64,000 nucleotides of DNA from Xylocopa sonorina. Lineage: Eukaryota; Arthropoda; Insecta; Hymenoptera; Apidae. The stretch spans positions 118,895-182,894 of the forward strand of contig NW_027490490.1 of NCBI RefSeq assembly GCF_050948175.1, in the 5' to 3' direction. The stretch's first letter is position 1. Every line of letters starts with the position of its first letter. A program made the translations under genes and the position numbers. Positions 24,598-38,914 of this stretch are shown piece after piece. The notes beneath the pieces were generated by a model. That model did no database searches. It saw nothing but the letters and a program-made list of their open reading frames with translations, and had not been told where the DNA came from.

Positions 24598-26989
24598 GTC
24601 GCACTTCCATTCATTTGAAGTGTAGAAGAGGAATACATAACACTTCGCAAATCATATTATATCTTACCATGAAGCATGGAAATGGGATGCCATATCGCGT
24701 TTTAAGAAGCATTAGAACTCTATTACTACGATACGTAGACATCTGCAAACGCTATTTCCTTGCAAGGAAGAGTCGCATTTACATTCATTTGAAGTGTAGA
24801 CGAGGAATACATAACACTTCGCATATCATATTATATCTTACCATGAAACATAGAAATGAGATGCGATATCGCGTTTTCAGAAGCATCAGATATTCAATGC
24901 TACGATACGTAGACATCTGCAAACGCTATTTCCTTGCAAGAAAGTGTCGCATTTACATTCATTTGAAGTGTAGAAGAGGAATACATAACACTTCGCAAAT
25001 CATATTATATCTTACCATGAAGCATGGAAATGAGGTGCGATATGTCGTTTTAAGAAGCATTAGAACTCTATCCCTACGATACGTAGACATCTGCAAACTC
25101 TATTTCCTAGCGAGGAAGTGTCGCATTTACATTCATTTGAAGTGTAGAAGAGGAATACATAACACTTCGCAAATCGTATTATATCTTACCATGAAGCATG
25201 GAAATGGGATGCCATATCGCGTTTTAAGAAGCATTAGAACTCTATTACTACGATACGTAGACATCTGCAAACGCTATTTCCTTGCAAGGAAGAGTCGCAT
25301 TTACATTCATTTGAAGTGCAGACGAGGAATACATAGCACTTCGCATATCATATTATATCTTACCATGAAACATAGAAATGAGATGCGATATCGCGTTTTC
25401 AGAAGCATCAGATATTCAATGCTACGATACGTAGACATCTGCAAACGCTATTTCCTTGCAAGGAAGTGTCGCATTTACATTCATTTGAAGTGTAGACGAG
25501 GAATACATAACACTTCGCAAATCATATTATACCTTACCGTGAAACATAGAAAGGAGAAGCAATATCGCGATTTAAGAATCACAAGAACTCTATTGCTACG
25601 ATACGTAGACATCTGCAAACGCTATTTCCTTGCAAGAAAGTGTCGCATTTACATTCATTTGATGTGTAGACGAGGAATACATAACACTTCGCAAATCATA
25701 TTATATCTTACCATGAAGCATGGAAATGAGGTGCGATATGTCGTTTTAAGAAGCATTAGAACTCTATCCCTACGATACGTAGACATCTGCAAACTCTATT
25801 TCCTAGCGAGGAAGTGTCGCATTTACATTCATTTGAAGTGTAGACGAGGAATACATAACACTTCCCCAATCATATTATATCTTACCATGAAACATAGAAA
25901 TGAGATGCGATATCGCGTTTTAAGAAGCATTAGAGCTCTATTGCTACGATACGTTGACATCTGCAAACGCTATTTCCTTGCAAGGAAGAGTCGCATTTAC
26001 ATTCATTTGAAGTGTAGACGAGGAATACATAACACTTCGCATATCATATTATATCTTACCATAAAACATAGAAATGGGATGCGATATCGCGTTTTAAGAA
26101 GCATCAGAAATTCAATGCTACGATACGTAGACATCTGCAAACTCTATTTCCTTGCAAGGAAGTGTCGCATTTACATTCATTTGAAGTGTAGACGAGGAAT
26201 ACATGACACTTCGCAAATCATATTATACCTTACCGTGAAACATAGAAATGAGAAGCAATATCGCGATTTAAGAATCATAAGAACTCTATTGCTACGATAC
26301 GTAGCCATCTGCAAACGCTATTTCCTTGCAAGGAAGAGTCGCATTTACATTCATTTGAAGTGTAGACGAAGAATACATGACACTTCGCAAATCATATTAT
26401 ATCTTACCATGAAACATAGAAATGAGATGCGATATTGCGTTTTAAGAAGCATTAGAACACTATTGCTGCGATAGGTAGACATCTGCAGACGCTATTTCCT
26501 AGCAAGGTAGTGTCGCATTTACATTCATTTGAAGTGTAGACGTGTAATACATGACACTTCGCAAATCATATTATATTTTACCATGAAACATAGAAATGAG
26601 ATGCGATATCGCGTTTTAAGAAGCATTAGAAATCTATTGCTACGATACGTAGACATCTGCAAACGCCATTTCCTAGCGAGGAAGAGTCGCATTCACATTC
26701 ATTTGAAGTGTAGACGAGGAATACATAACACTTCGCATATCATATTATATCTTACCATGAATCATAGAAATGAGATGCGATACTGCGATTTAAGAATCAT
26801 AAGAACTCTATTGCTACGATACGTAGACATCTGCAAACGCTATTTCCTTGCAAGGAAGTGTCGCATTTACATTCATTTGAAGTGTAGTAGAGGAATACAT
26901 AACACTTCGCAAATCATATTATATTTTACCATGAAGCATGGAAATGAGATGCCATATCGCGTTTTAAGAAGCATTAGAACTCTATTGCT

Positions 26990-27011
26990 ATTCAAGTATC
27001 GCGATTCAAGT
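26990..27011 (+). other. Second copy of the rearranged short monomer
   Basis: The sequence is identical to 24576-24597 and lies exactly 2414 bp downstream. The same unusual junction twice at that spacing shows that the rearrangement happened once and was then carried along in a tandem duplication. No third copy is visible elsewhere in the window. Confidence 0.88.
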
Positions 27012-27028
27012 GTCGCACTTCCATTCAT

Positions 27029-29690
27029 TTGAAGTGTAGAAGAGGAATACATAACACTTCGCAAATCATATTATATCTTACCATGAAGCATGGAAATGGG
27101 ATGCCATATCGCGTTTTAAGAAGCATTAGAACTCTATTACTACGATACGTAGACATCTGCAAACGCTATTTCCTTGCAAGGAAGAGTCGCATTTACATTC
27201 ATTTGAAGTGTAGACGAGGAATACATAACACTTCGCATATCATATTATATCTTACCATGAAACATAGAAATGAGATGCGATATCGCGTTTTCAGAAGCAT
27301 CAGATATTCAATGCTACGATACGTAGACATCTGCAAACGCTATTTCCTTGCAAGAAAGTGTCGCATTTACATTCATTTGAAGTGTAGAAGAGGAATACAT
27401 AACACTTCGCAAATCATATTATATCTTACCATGAAGCATGGAAATGAGGTGCGATATGTCGTTTTAAGAAGCATTAGAACTCTATCCCTACGATACGTAG
27501 ACATCTGCAAACTCTATTTCCTAGCGAGGAAGTGTCGCATTTACATTCATTTGAAGTGTAGAAGAGGAATACATAACACTTCGCAAATCATATTATATCT
27601 TACCATGAAGCATGGAAATGGGATGCCATATCGCGTTTTAAGAAGCATTAGAACTCTATTACTACGATACGTAGACATCTGCAAACGCTATTTCCTTGCA
27701 AGGAAGAGTCGCATTTACATTCATTTGAAGTGCAGACGAGGAATACATAGCACTTCGCATATCATATTATATCTTACCATGAAACATAGAAATGAGATGC
27801 GATATCGCGTTTTCAGAAGCATCAGATATTCAATGCTACGATACGTAGACATCTGCAAACGCTATTTCCTTGCAAGGAAGTGTCGCATTTACATTCATTT
27901 GAAGTGTAGACGAGGAATACATAACACTTCGCAAATCATATTATACCTTACCGTGAAACATAGAAAGGAGAAGCAATATCGCGATTTAAGAATCACAAGA
28001 ACTCTATTGCTACGATACGTAGACATCTGCAAACGCTATTTCCTTGCAAGAAAGTGTCGCATTTACATTCATTTGATGTGTAGACGAGGAATACATAACA
28101 CTTCGCAAATCATATTATATCTTACCATGAAGCATGGAAATGAGGTGCGATATGTCGTTTTAAGAAGCATTAGAACTCTATCCCTACGATACGTAGACAT
28201 CTGCAAACTCTATTTCCTAGCGAGGAAGTGTCGCATTTACATTCATTTGAAGTGTAGAAGAGGAATACATAACACTTCGCAAATCATATTATATCTTACC
28301 ATGAAGCATGGAAATGAGATGCGATATCGCGTTTTAAGAAGCATTAGAACTCTATTGCTACGATACGTAGACATCTGCAAACGCTATTTCCATGCAAGGA
28401 AGAGTCGCATTTACATTCATTTGAAGTGTAGACGAAGAATACATGACACTTCGCAAATCATATTATATCTTACCATGAAACATAGAAATGAGATGCGATA
28501 TCGCGTTTTAAGAAGCATTAGAACACTATTGCTACGATAGGTAGACATTTGCAAACGCTACTTCCTTGCAAGGAAGTGTCGCACTTCCATTCATTTGAAG
28601 TGTAGAAGAGGAATACATAACACTTCGCAAATCATATTATATCTTACCATGAAGCATGGAAATGGGATGCCATATCGCGTTTTAAGAAGCATTAGAACTC
28701 TATTACTACGATACGTAGACATCTGCAAACGCTATTTCCTTGCAAGGAAGAGTCGCATTTACATTCATTTGAAGTGTAGACGAGGAATACATAACACTTC
28801 GCATATCATATTATATCTTACCATGAAACATAGAAATGAGATGCGATATCGCGTTTTCAGAAGCATCAGATATTCAATGCTACGATACGTAGACATCTGC
28901 AAACGCTATTTCCTTGCAAGAAAGTGTCGCATTTACATTCATTTGAAGTGTAGAAGAGGAATACATAACACTTCGCAAATCATATTATATCTTACCATGA
29001 AGCATGGAAATGAGGTGCGATATGTCGTTTTAAGAAGCATTAGAACTCTATCCCTACGATACGTAGACATCTGCAAACTCTATTTCCTAGCGAGGAAGTG
29101 TCGCATTTACATTCATTTGAAGTGTAGAAGAGGAATACATAACACTTCGCAAATCATATTATATCTTACCATGAAGCATGGAAATGGGATGCCATATCGC
29201 GTTTTAAGAAGCATTAGAACTCTATTACTACGATACGTAGACATCTGCAAACGCTATTTCCTTGCAAGGAAGAGTCGCATTTACATTCATTTGAAGTGCA
29301 GACGAGGAATACATAGCACTTCGCATATCATATTATATCTTACCATGAAACATAGAAATGAGATGCGATATCGCGTTTTCAGAAGCATCAGATATTCAAT
29401 GCTACGATACGTAGACATCTGCAAACGCTATTTCCTTGCAAGGAAGTGTCGCATTTACATTCATTTGAAGTGTAGACGAGGAATACATAACACTTCGCAA
29501 ATCATATTATACCTTACCGTGAAACATAGAAAGGAGAAGCAATATCGCGATTTAAGAATCACAAGAACTCTATTGCTACGATACGTAGACATCTGCAAAC
29601 GCTATTTCCTTGCAAGAAAGTGTCGCATTTACATTCATTTGATGTGTAGACGAGGAATACATAACACTTCGCAAATCATATTATACCTTA
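27029..29690 (+). repeat. 9-monomer tandem repeat (1566 bp)
   Basis: The run beginning at 27029 (GAAGCATGGAAATGGGATGCC monomer, then GTTTTCAGAAGCATCAGATATTC, GAGGTGCGATATGTCG and AAAGGAGAAGC monomers) restarts at 28595, exactly 1566 bp later, and stays near-identical to about 29690. There one copy continues with GGAAATGAGGTGCG and the other with AGAAATGAGAAGC. The first copy lies inside the 2.41-kb pair, so this duplication was added next to or after it. Confidence 0.82.
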
Positions 29691-32600
29691 CCATGAAACA
29701 TAGAAATGAGAAGCAATATCGCGATTTACGAATCATAAGAACTCTATTGCTACGATACGTAGACATCTGCAAACGCTATTTCCTTGCAAGGAAGTGCCGC
29801 ATTTACATTCATTTGAATCGTAGACGAGGAATGCATAACACTTCGCAATGAATATTATATCTTACCATGAAACGTAGAAATGGGATGCGAAATCGCGTTT
29901 TAAGAAGCATTAGAACTCTAGTGCTACGATACCTAGACATCTGCAAAGGCTATTTCCTAGCGTGCAAGTGTCGCATTCTCATTCATTTGAAGTGTAGACG
30001 AGGAATACATGACACTTGGCAGATCTTATTATATCTTACCATGAAACATAGGAATGAGATGCGATATCGCGTTTAAAGAAGTATTAGAGCACTATTGCTA
30101 AGATAGGTAGACATTTGCAAACGCTATTTCCTTGCAAGGAAGTGTCGCATTTACATTCATTTGAAGTGTAGACGAGGAATACATAACACTTCTCCAATCA
30201 TATTATATCTTACCATGAAACATAGAAATGAGATGCGATATCGCGTTTTAAGAAGCATTGGAAATCTATTGCTACGATACGTACACATCTGCAAACGCTA
30301 TTTCCTTGCAAGGAAGAGTCGCATTTACATTCATTTGAAGTGTAGACGAGGACTACATAACACTTCGCAAATCATATTATATCTTACCATGAAACATAGA
30401 AATGAGTTGCCATATCGCGTTTTAAGAATCATAAGAACTCTATTGCTACGATACGTAGACATCTGCAAACGCTATTTCCTTGCAAGGAAGTGTCGCATTT
30501 ACATTCATTTGAAGTGTAGACGAGGAATACATAACACTTCCCCAATCATATTATATCTTACCATAAAACATAGAAATGAGATGCGATATCGCGTTTTAAG
30601 AAGCATCAGAAATTCAATGCTACGATACGTAGACATCTGCAAACTCTATTTCCTTGCAAGGAAGTGTCGCATTTACATTCATTTGAAGTGTAGACGAGGA
30701 ATACATGACACTTCGCAAATCATATTATACCTTACCGTGAAACATAGAAATGAGAAGCAATATCGCGATTTAAGAATCATAAGAACTCTATTGCTACGAT
30801 ACGTAGACATCTGCAAACGCTATTTCCTTGCAAGGAAGAGTCGCATTTACATTCATTTGAAGTGTAGACGAAGAATACATGACACTTCGCAAATCATATT
30901 ATATCTTACCATGAAACATAGAAATGAGATGCGATATCGCGTTTTAAGAAGCATTAGAACACTATTGCTACGATAGGTAGACATCTCCAGACGCTATTTC
31001 CTAGCAAGGTAGTGTCGCATTTACATTCATTTGAAGTGTAGACGTGTAATACATGACACTTCGCAAATCATATTATATTTTACCATGAAACATAGAAATG
31101 AGATGCGATATCGCGTTTTAAGAAGCATTAGAAATCTATTGCTACGATACGTAGACATCTGCAAACGCCATTTCCTAGCGAGGAAGAGTCGCATTCACAT
31201 TCATTTGAAGTGTAGACGAGGAATACATAACACTTCGCATATCATATTATATCTTACCATGAATCATAGAAATGAGATGCGATACTGCGATTTAAGAATC
31301 ATAAGAACTCTATTGCTACGATACGTAGACATCTGCAAACGCTATTTCCTTGCAAGGAAGTGTCGCATTTACATTCATTTGAATTGTAGACGAGGAATAC
31401 ATGACACTTCGCAAATCATAATATATTTTACCATGAAACATAGAAATCAGATGCGATATCGCGTTTTAAGAAGCATTGGAAATCTATTGCTACGATACGT
31501 AGACATCTGCAAACGCTATTTCCTAGCGAGGAAGTGTCGCATTCACATTCATTTGAAGTGTAGACGTGGAATACATAACACTTTGCAAATCATATTATTT
31601 CTTACCATGAAACACAGAAATGAGATGCGATATCGCGTTTTAAGGAGCATTAGAACTCTATTGCTACGATACGTAGACATCTGCAAACGCTATTTCCTTG
31701 CAAGGAAGTGTCGCATTTACATTCATTTGAAGTGTAGAAGAGGAATACATAACACTTCGCAAATCATATTATATTTTACCATGAAGCATGGAAATGAGAT
31801 GCCATATCGCGTTTTAAGAAGCATTAGAACTCTATTGCTACGATACGTAGACATCTGCAAACGCTATTTCCTTGCAAGGAAGAGTCGCATTTACATTCAT
31901 TTGAAGTGTAGACGAGGAATACATAACACTTCGCATATCATATTATATCTTACCATGAAACATAGAAATGAGATGCGATATCGCGTTTTAAGAAGCAACA
32001 GAAATTCAATGCTACGATACGTAGACATCTGCAAACGCTATTTCCTTGCAAGGAAGTGTCGCATTTACATTCATTTGAAGTGTAGACGAGGAATACATAA
32101 CACTTCGCAAATCATATTATACCTTACCGTGAAACATAGAAAGGAGAAGCAATATCGCGATTCAAGAATCACAAGAACTCTATTGCTACGATACGTAGAC
32201 ATCTGCAAACGCTATTTCCTTGCAAGAAAGTGTCGCATTTACATTCATTTGAAGTGTAGAAGAGGAATACATAACACTTCGCAAATCATATTATATCTTA
32301 CCATGAAGCATGGAAATGAGGTGCGATATGTCGTTTTAAGAAGCATTAGAACTCTATCCCTACGATACGTAGACATCTGCAAACTCTATTTCCTAGCGAG
32401 GAAGTGTCGCATTTACATTCATTTGAAGTGTAGAAGAGGAATACATAACACTTCGCAAATCATATTATATCTTACCATGAAGCATGGAAATGGGATGCCA
32501 TATCGCGTTTTAAGAAGCATTAGAACTCTATTACTACGATACGTAGACATCTGCAAACGCTATTTCCTTGCAAGGAAGAGTCGCATTTACATTCATTTGA

Positions 32601-35600
32601 AGTGCAGACGAGGAATACATAGCACTTCGCATATCATATTATATCTTACCATGAAACATAGAAATGAGATGCGATATCGCGTTTTCAGAAGCATCAGATA
32701 TTCAATGCTACGATACGTAGACATCTGCAAACGCTATTTCCTTGCAAGGAAGTGTCGCATTTACATTCATTTGAAGTGTAGACGAGGAATACATAACACT
32801 TCGCAAATCATATTATACCTTACCGTGAAACATAGAAAGGAGAAGCAATATCGCGATTTAAGAATCACAAGAACTCTATTGCTACGATACGTAGACATCT
32901 GCAAACGCTATTTCCTTGCAAGAAAGTGTCGCATTTACATTCATTTGATGTGTAGACGAGGAATACATAACACTTCGCAAATCATATTATACCTTACCAT
33001 GAAACATAGAAATGAGAAGCAATATCGCGATTTACGAATCATAAGAACTCTATTGCTACGATACGTAGACATCTGCAAACGCTATTTCCTTGCAAGGAAG
33101 TGCCGCATTTACATTCATTTGAATCGTAGACGAGGAATGCATAACACTTCGCAATGAATATTATATCTTACCATGAAACGTAGAAATGGGATGCGAAATC
33201 GCGTTTTAAGAAGCATTAGAACTCTAGTGCTACGATACCTAGACATCTGCAAAGGCTATTTCCTAGCGTGCAAGTGTCGCATTCTCATTCATTTGAAGTG
33301 TAGACGAGGAATACATGACACTTGGCAAATCTTATTATATCTTACCATGAAACATAGTAATGAGATGCGATATCGCGTTTTAAGAAGCATTAGAACACTA
33401 TTGCTACGATAGGTTGACACTTGCAAACGCTATTTCCTTGCAAGGAAGTGTCGCATTTACATTCATTTGAAGAGTAGACGTGGAATACACAACACTTCGC
33501 AAATCATATTATATCTTACCATGAAACATAGAAATGAGATGCGATATCGCGTTTTAAGAAGCATTAGAGCTCTATTGCTACGATACGTTGACATCTGCAA
33601 ACGCTATTTCCTTGCAAGGAAGAGTCGCATTTACATTCATTTGAAGTGTAGACGAGGAATACATAACACTTCGCATATCATATTATATCTTACCATAAAA
33701 CATAGAAATCAGATGCGATATCGCGTTTTAAGAAGCATCAGAAATTCAATGCTACGATACGTAGACATCTGCAAACTCTATTTCCTTGCAAGGAAGTGTC
33801 GCATTTACATTCATTTGAAGTGTAGACGAGGAATACATGACACTTCGCAAATCATATTATACCTTACCGTGAAACATAGAAATGAGAAGCAATATCGCGA
33901 TTTAAGAATCATAAGAACTCTATTGCTACGATACGTAGACATCTGCAAACGCTATTTCCTTGCAAGGAAGAGTCGCATTTACATTCATTTGAAGTGTAGA
34001 CGAAGAATACATGACACTTCGCAAATCATATTATATCTTACCATGAAACATAGAAATGAGATGCGATATCGCGTTTTAAGAAGCATTAGAACACTATTGC
34101 TACGATAGGTAGACATCTGCAGACGCTATTTCCTAGCAAGGTAGTGTCGCATTTACATTCATTTGAAGTGTAGACGTGTAATACATGACACATCGCAAAT
34201 CATATTATATTTTACCATGAAACATAGAAATGAGATGCGATATCGCGTTTTAAGAAGCATTAGAAATCTATTGCTACGATACGTAGACATCTGCAAACGC
34301 CATTTCCTAGCGAGGAAGAGTCGCATTCACATTCATTTGAAGTGTAGACGAGGAATACATAACACTTCGCATATCATATTATATCTTACCATGAATCATA
34401 GAAATGAGATGCGATACTGCGATTTAAGAATCATAAGAACTCTATTGCTACGATACGTAGACATCTGCAAACGCTATTTCCTTGCAAGGAAGTGTCGCAT
34501 TTACATTCATTTGAATTGTAGACGAGGAATACATGACACTTCGCAAATCATAATATATTTTACCATGAAACATAGAAATCAGATGCGATATCGCGTTTTA
34601 AGAAGCATTGGAAATCTATTGCTACGATACGTAGACATCTGCAAACGCTATTTCCTAGCGAGGAAGTGTCGCATTCACATTCATTTGAAGTGTAGACGTG
34701 GAATACATAACACTTTGCAAATCATATTATTTCTTACCATGAAACACAGAAATGAGATGCGATATCGCGTTTTAAGGAGCATTAGAACTCTATTGCTACG
34801 ATACGTAGACATCTGCAAACGCTATTTCCTTGCAAGGAAGTGTCGCATTTACATTCATTTGAAGTGTAGAAGAGGAATACATAACACTTCGCAAATCATA
34901 TTATATTTTACCATGAAGCATGGAAATGAGATGCCATATCGCGTTTTAAGAAGTATTAGAACTCTATTGCTACGATACGTAGACATCTGCAAACGCTATT
35001 TCCTTGCAAGGAAGAGTCGCATTTACATTCATTTGAAGTGTAGACGAGGAATACATAACACTTCGCATATCATATTATATCTTACCATGAAACATAGAAA
35101 TGAGATGCGATATCGCGTTTTAAGAAGCAACAGAAATTCAATGCTACGATACGTAGAAATCTGCAAACGCTGTTTCCTTGCAAGGAAGTGTCGCATTTAC
35201 ATTCATTTGAAGTGTAGACGAGGAATACATAACACTTCGCAAATCATATTATACCTTACCGTGAAACATAGAAAGGAGAAGCAATATCGCGATTCAAGAA
35301 TCACAAGAACTCTATTGCTACGATACGTAGACATCTGCAAACGCTATTTCCTTGCAAGAAAGTGTCGCATTTACATTCATTTGAAGTGTAGAAGAGGAAT
35401 ACATAACACTTCGCAAATCATATTATATCTTACCATGAAGCATGGAAATGAGGTGCGATATGTCGTTTTAAGAAGCATTAGAACTCTATCCCTACGATAC
35501 GTAGACATCTGCAAACTCTATTTCCTAGCGAGGAAGTGTCGCATTTACATTCATTTGAAGTGTAGAAGAGGAATACATAACACTTCGCAAATCATATTAT

Positions 35601-38600
35601 ATCTTACCATGAAGCATGGAAATGGGATGCCATATCGCGTTTTAAGAAGCATTAGAACTCTATTACTACGATACGTAGACATCTGCAAACGCTATTTCCT
35701 TGCAAGGAAGAGTCGCATTTACATTCATTTGAAGTGTAGACGAGGAATACATAGCACTTCGCATATCATATTATATCTTACCATGAAACATAGAAATGAG
35801 ATGCGATATCGCGTTTTCAGAAGCATCAGATATTCAATGCTACGATACGTAGACATCTGCAAACGCTATTTCCTTGCAAGGAAGTGTCGCATTTACATTC
35901 ATTTGAAGTGTAGACGAAGAATACATAACACTTCGCAAATCATATTATACCTTACCGTGAAACATAGAAAGGAGAAGCAATATCGCGATTTAAGAATCAC
36001 AAGAACTCTATTGCTACGATACGTAGACATCTGCAAACGCTATTTCCTTGCAAGAAAGTGTCGCATTTACATTCATTTGATGTGTAGACGAGGAATACAT
36101 AACACTTCGCAAATCATATTATACCTTACCATGAAACATAGAAATGAGAAGCAATATCGCGATTTACGAATCATAAGAACTCTATTGCTACGATACGTAG
36201 ACATCTGCAAACGCTATTTCCTTGCAAGGAAGTGCCGCATTTACATTCATTTGAATCGTAGACGAGGAATGCATAACACTTCGCAATGATTATTATATCT
36301 TACCATGAAACGTAGAAATGGGATGCGAAATCGCGTTTTAAGAAGCATTAGAACTCTAGTGCTACGATACCTAGACATCTGCAAAGGCTATTTCCTAGCG
36401 TGCAAGTGTCGCATTCTCATTCATTTGAAGTGTAGACGAGGAATACATGACACTTGGCAAATCTTATTATATCTTACCATGAAACATAGTAATAAGATGC
36501 GATATCGCGTTTTAAGAAGCATTAGAACACTATTGCTACGATAGGTAGACACTTGCAAACGCTATTTCCTTGCAAGGAAGTGTCGCATTTACATTCATTT
36601 GAAGTGTAGACGAGGAATACATAACACTTCGCATATCATATTATATCTTACCATAAAACATAGAAATGAGATGCGATATCGCGTTTTAAGAAGCATCAGA
36701 AATTCAATGCTACGATACGTAGACATCTGCAAACTCTATTTCCTTGCAAGGAAGTGTCGCATTTACATTCATTTGAAGTGTAGACGAGGAATACATGACA
36801 CTTCGCAAATCATATTATACCTTACCGTGAAACATAGAAATGAGAAGCAATATCGCGATTTAAGAATCATAAGAACTCTATTGCTACGATACGTAGACAT
36901 CTGCAAACGCTATTTCCTTGCAAGGAAGAGTCGCATTTACATTCATTTGAAGTGTAGACGAAGAATACATGACACTTCGCAAATCATATTATATCTTACC
37001 ATGAAACATAGAAATGAGATGCGATATCGCGTTTTAAGAAGCATTAGAACACTATTGCTACGATAGGTAGACATCTGCAGACGCTATTTCCTAGCAAGGT
37101 AGTGTCGCATTTACATTCATTTGAAGTGTAGACGTGTAATACATGACACTTCGCAAATCATATTATATTTTACCATGAAACATAGAAATGAGATGCGATA
37201 TCGCGTTTTAAGAAGCATTAGAAATCTATTGCTACGATACGTAGACATCTGCAAACGCCATTTCCTAGCGAGGAAGAGTCGCATTCACATTCATTTGAAG
37301 TGTAGACGAGGAATACATAACACTTCGCATATCATATTATATCTTACCATGAATCATAGAAATGAGATGCGATACTGCGATTTAAGAATCATAAGAACTC
37401 TATTGCTACGATACGTAGACATCTGCAAACGCTATTTCCTTGCAAGGAAGTGTCGCATTTACATTCATTTGAATTGTAGACGAGGAATACATGACACTTC
37501 GCAAATCATAATATATTTTACCATGAAACATAGAAATCAGATGCGATATCGCGTTTTAAGAAGCATTGGAAATCTATTGCTACGATACGTAGACATCTGC
37601 AAACGCTATTTCCTAGCGAGGAAGTGTCGCATTCACATTCATTTGAAGTGTAGACGTGGAATACATAACACTTTGCAAATCATATTATTTCTTACCATGA
37701 AACACAGAAATGAGATGCGATATCGCGTTTTAAGGAGCATTAGAACTCTATTGCTACGATACGTAGACATCTGCAAACGCTATTTCCTTGCAAGGAAGTG
37801 TCGCATTTACATTCATTTGAAGTGTAGAAGAGGAATACATAACACTTCGCAAATCATATTATATTTTACCATGAAGCATGGAAATGAGATGCCATATCGC
37901 GTTTTAAGAAGTATTAGAACTCTATTGCTACGATACGTAGACATCTGCAAACGCTATTTCCTTGCAAGGAAGAGTCGCATTTACATTCATTTGAAGTGTA
38001 GACGAGGAATACATAACACTTCGCATATCATATTATATCTTACCATGAAACATAGAAATGAGATGCGATATCGCGTTTTAAGAAGCAACAGAAATTCAAT
38101 GCTACGATACGTAGACATCTGCAAACGCTATTTCCTTGCAAGGAAGTGTCGCATTTACATTCATTTGAAGTGTAGACGAGGAATACATAACACTTCGCAA
38201 ATCATATTATACCTTACCGTGAAACATAGAAAGGAGAAGCAATATCGCGATTCAAGAATCACAAGAACTCTATTGCTACGATACGTAGACATCTGCAAAC
38301 GCTATTTCCTTGCAAGAAAGTGTCGCATTTACATTCATTTGAAGTGTAGAAGAGGAATACATAACACTTCGCAAATCATATTATATCTTACCATGAAGCA
38401 TGGAAATGAGGTGCGATATGTCGTTTTAAGAAGCATTAGAACTCTATCCCTACGATACGTAGACATCTGCAAACTCTATTTCCTAGCGAGGAAGTGTCGC
38501 ATTTACATTCATTTGAAGTGTAGAAGAGGAATACATAACACTTCGCAAATCATATTATATCTTACCATGAAGCATGGAAATGGGATGCCATATCGCGTTT

Positions 38601-38914
38601 TAAGAAGCATTAGAACTCTATTACTACGATACGTAGACATCTGCAAACGCTATTTCCTTGCAAGGAAGAGTCGCATTTACATTCATTTGAAGTGTAGACG
38701 AGGAATACATAGCACTTCGCATATCATATTATATCTTACCATGAAACATAGAAATGAGATGCGATATCGCGTTTTCAGAAGCATCAGATATTCAATGCTA
38801 CGATACGTAGACATCTGCAAACGCTATTTCCTTGCAAGGAAGTGTCGCATTTACATTCATTTGAAGTGTAGACGAGGAATACATAACACTTCGCATATCA
38901 TATTATATCTTACC
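29691..38914 (+). repeat. 18/17-monomer higher-order repeat
   Basis: The rare monomer reading GTAGAAATGGGATGCGAAATCG, followed by CTAGTGCTACG, GCAAAGGC and AGCGTGCAAG, occurs at 29867, 33173, 36305 and (as ACATAG) 43787. The spacings are 3306, 3132 and 7482 bp: 19, 18 and 43 monomers. The GACGTGTAATACATGAC monomer at 31031, 34163 and 37121 gives 3132 and 2958 bp (18 and 17 monomers). The copies are near-identical over most of their length; one-monomer differences lie just after the rare monomer. The 43-monomer interval equals 17 plus two 13-monomer units inserted at 38915. Confidence 0.87.

Larger units (their letters stand above)
23395..28223 (+). repeat. Tandem duplication, two units of about 2415 and 2414 bp
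   Basis: Unit one is about 23395-25809 and unit two about 25810-28223. They match through the GTTGACATC, ACCATAAAACATAG, GTAGCCATC, GACGTGTAATAC, short-monomer and GGAAATGGGATGCC landmarks. Before the extra T at about 24187 the offset is 2415; after it the offset is 2414. Both units are 14 monomers long minus the 22-bp deletion. The upstream breakpoint is bracketed by CTAGCGAGG versus CTTGCAAGG just before 25810. Very few substitutions separate the units, so the event is recent relative to the array. Confidence 0.85.
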
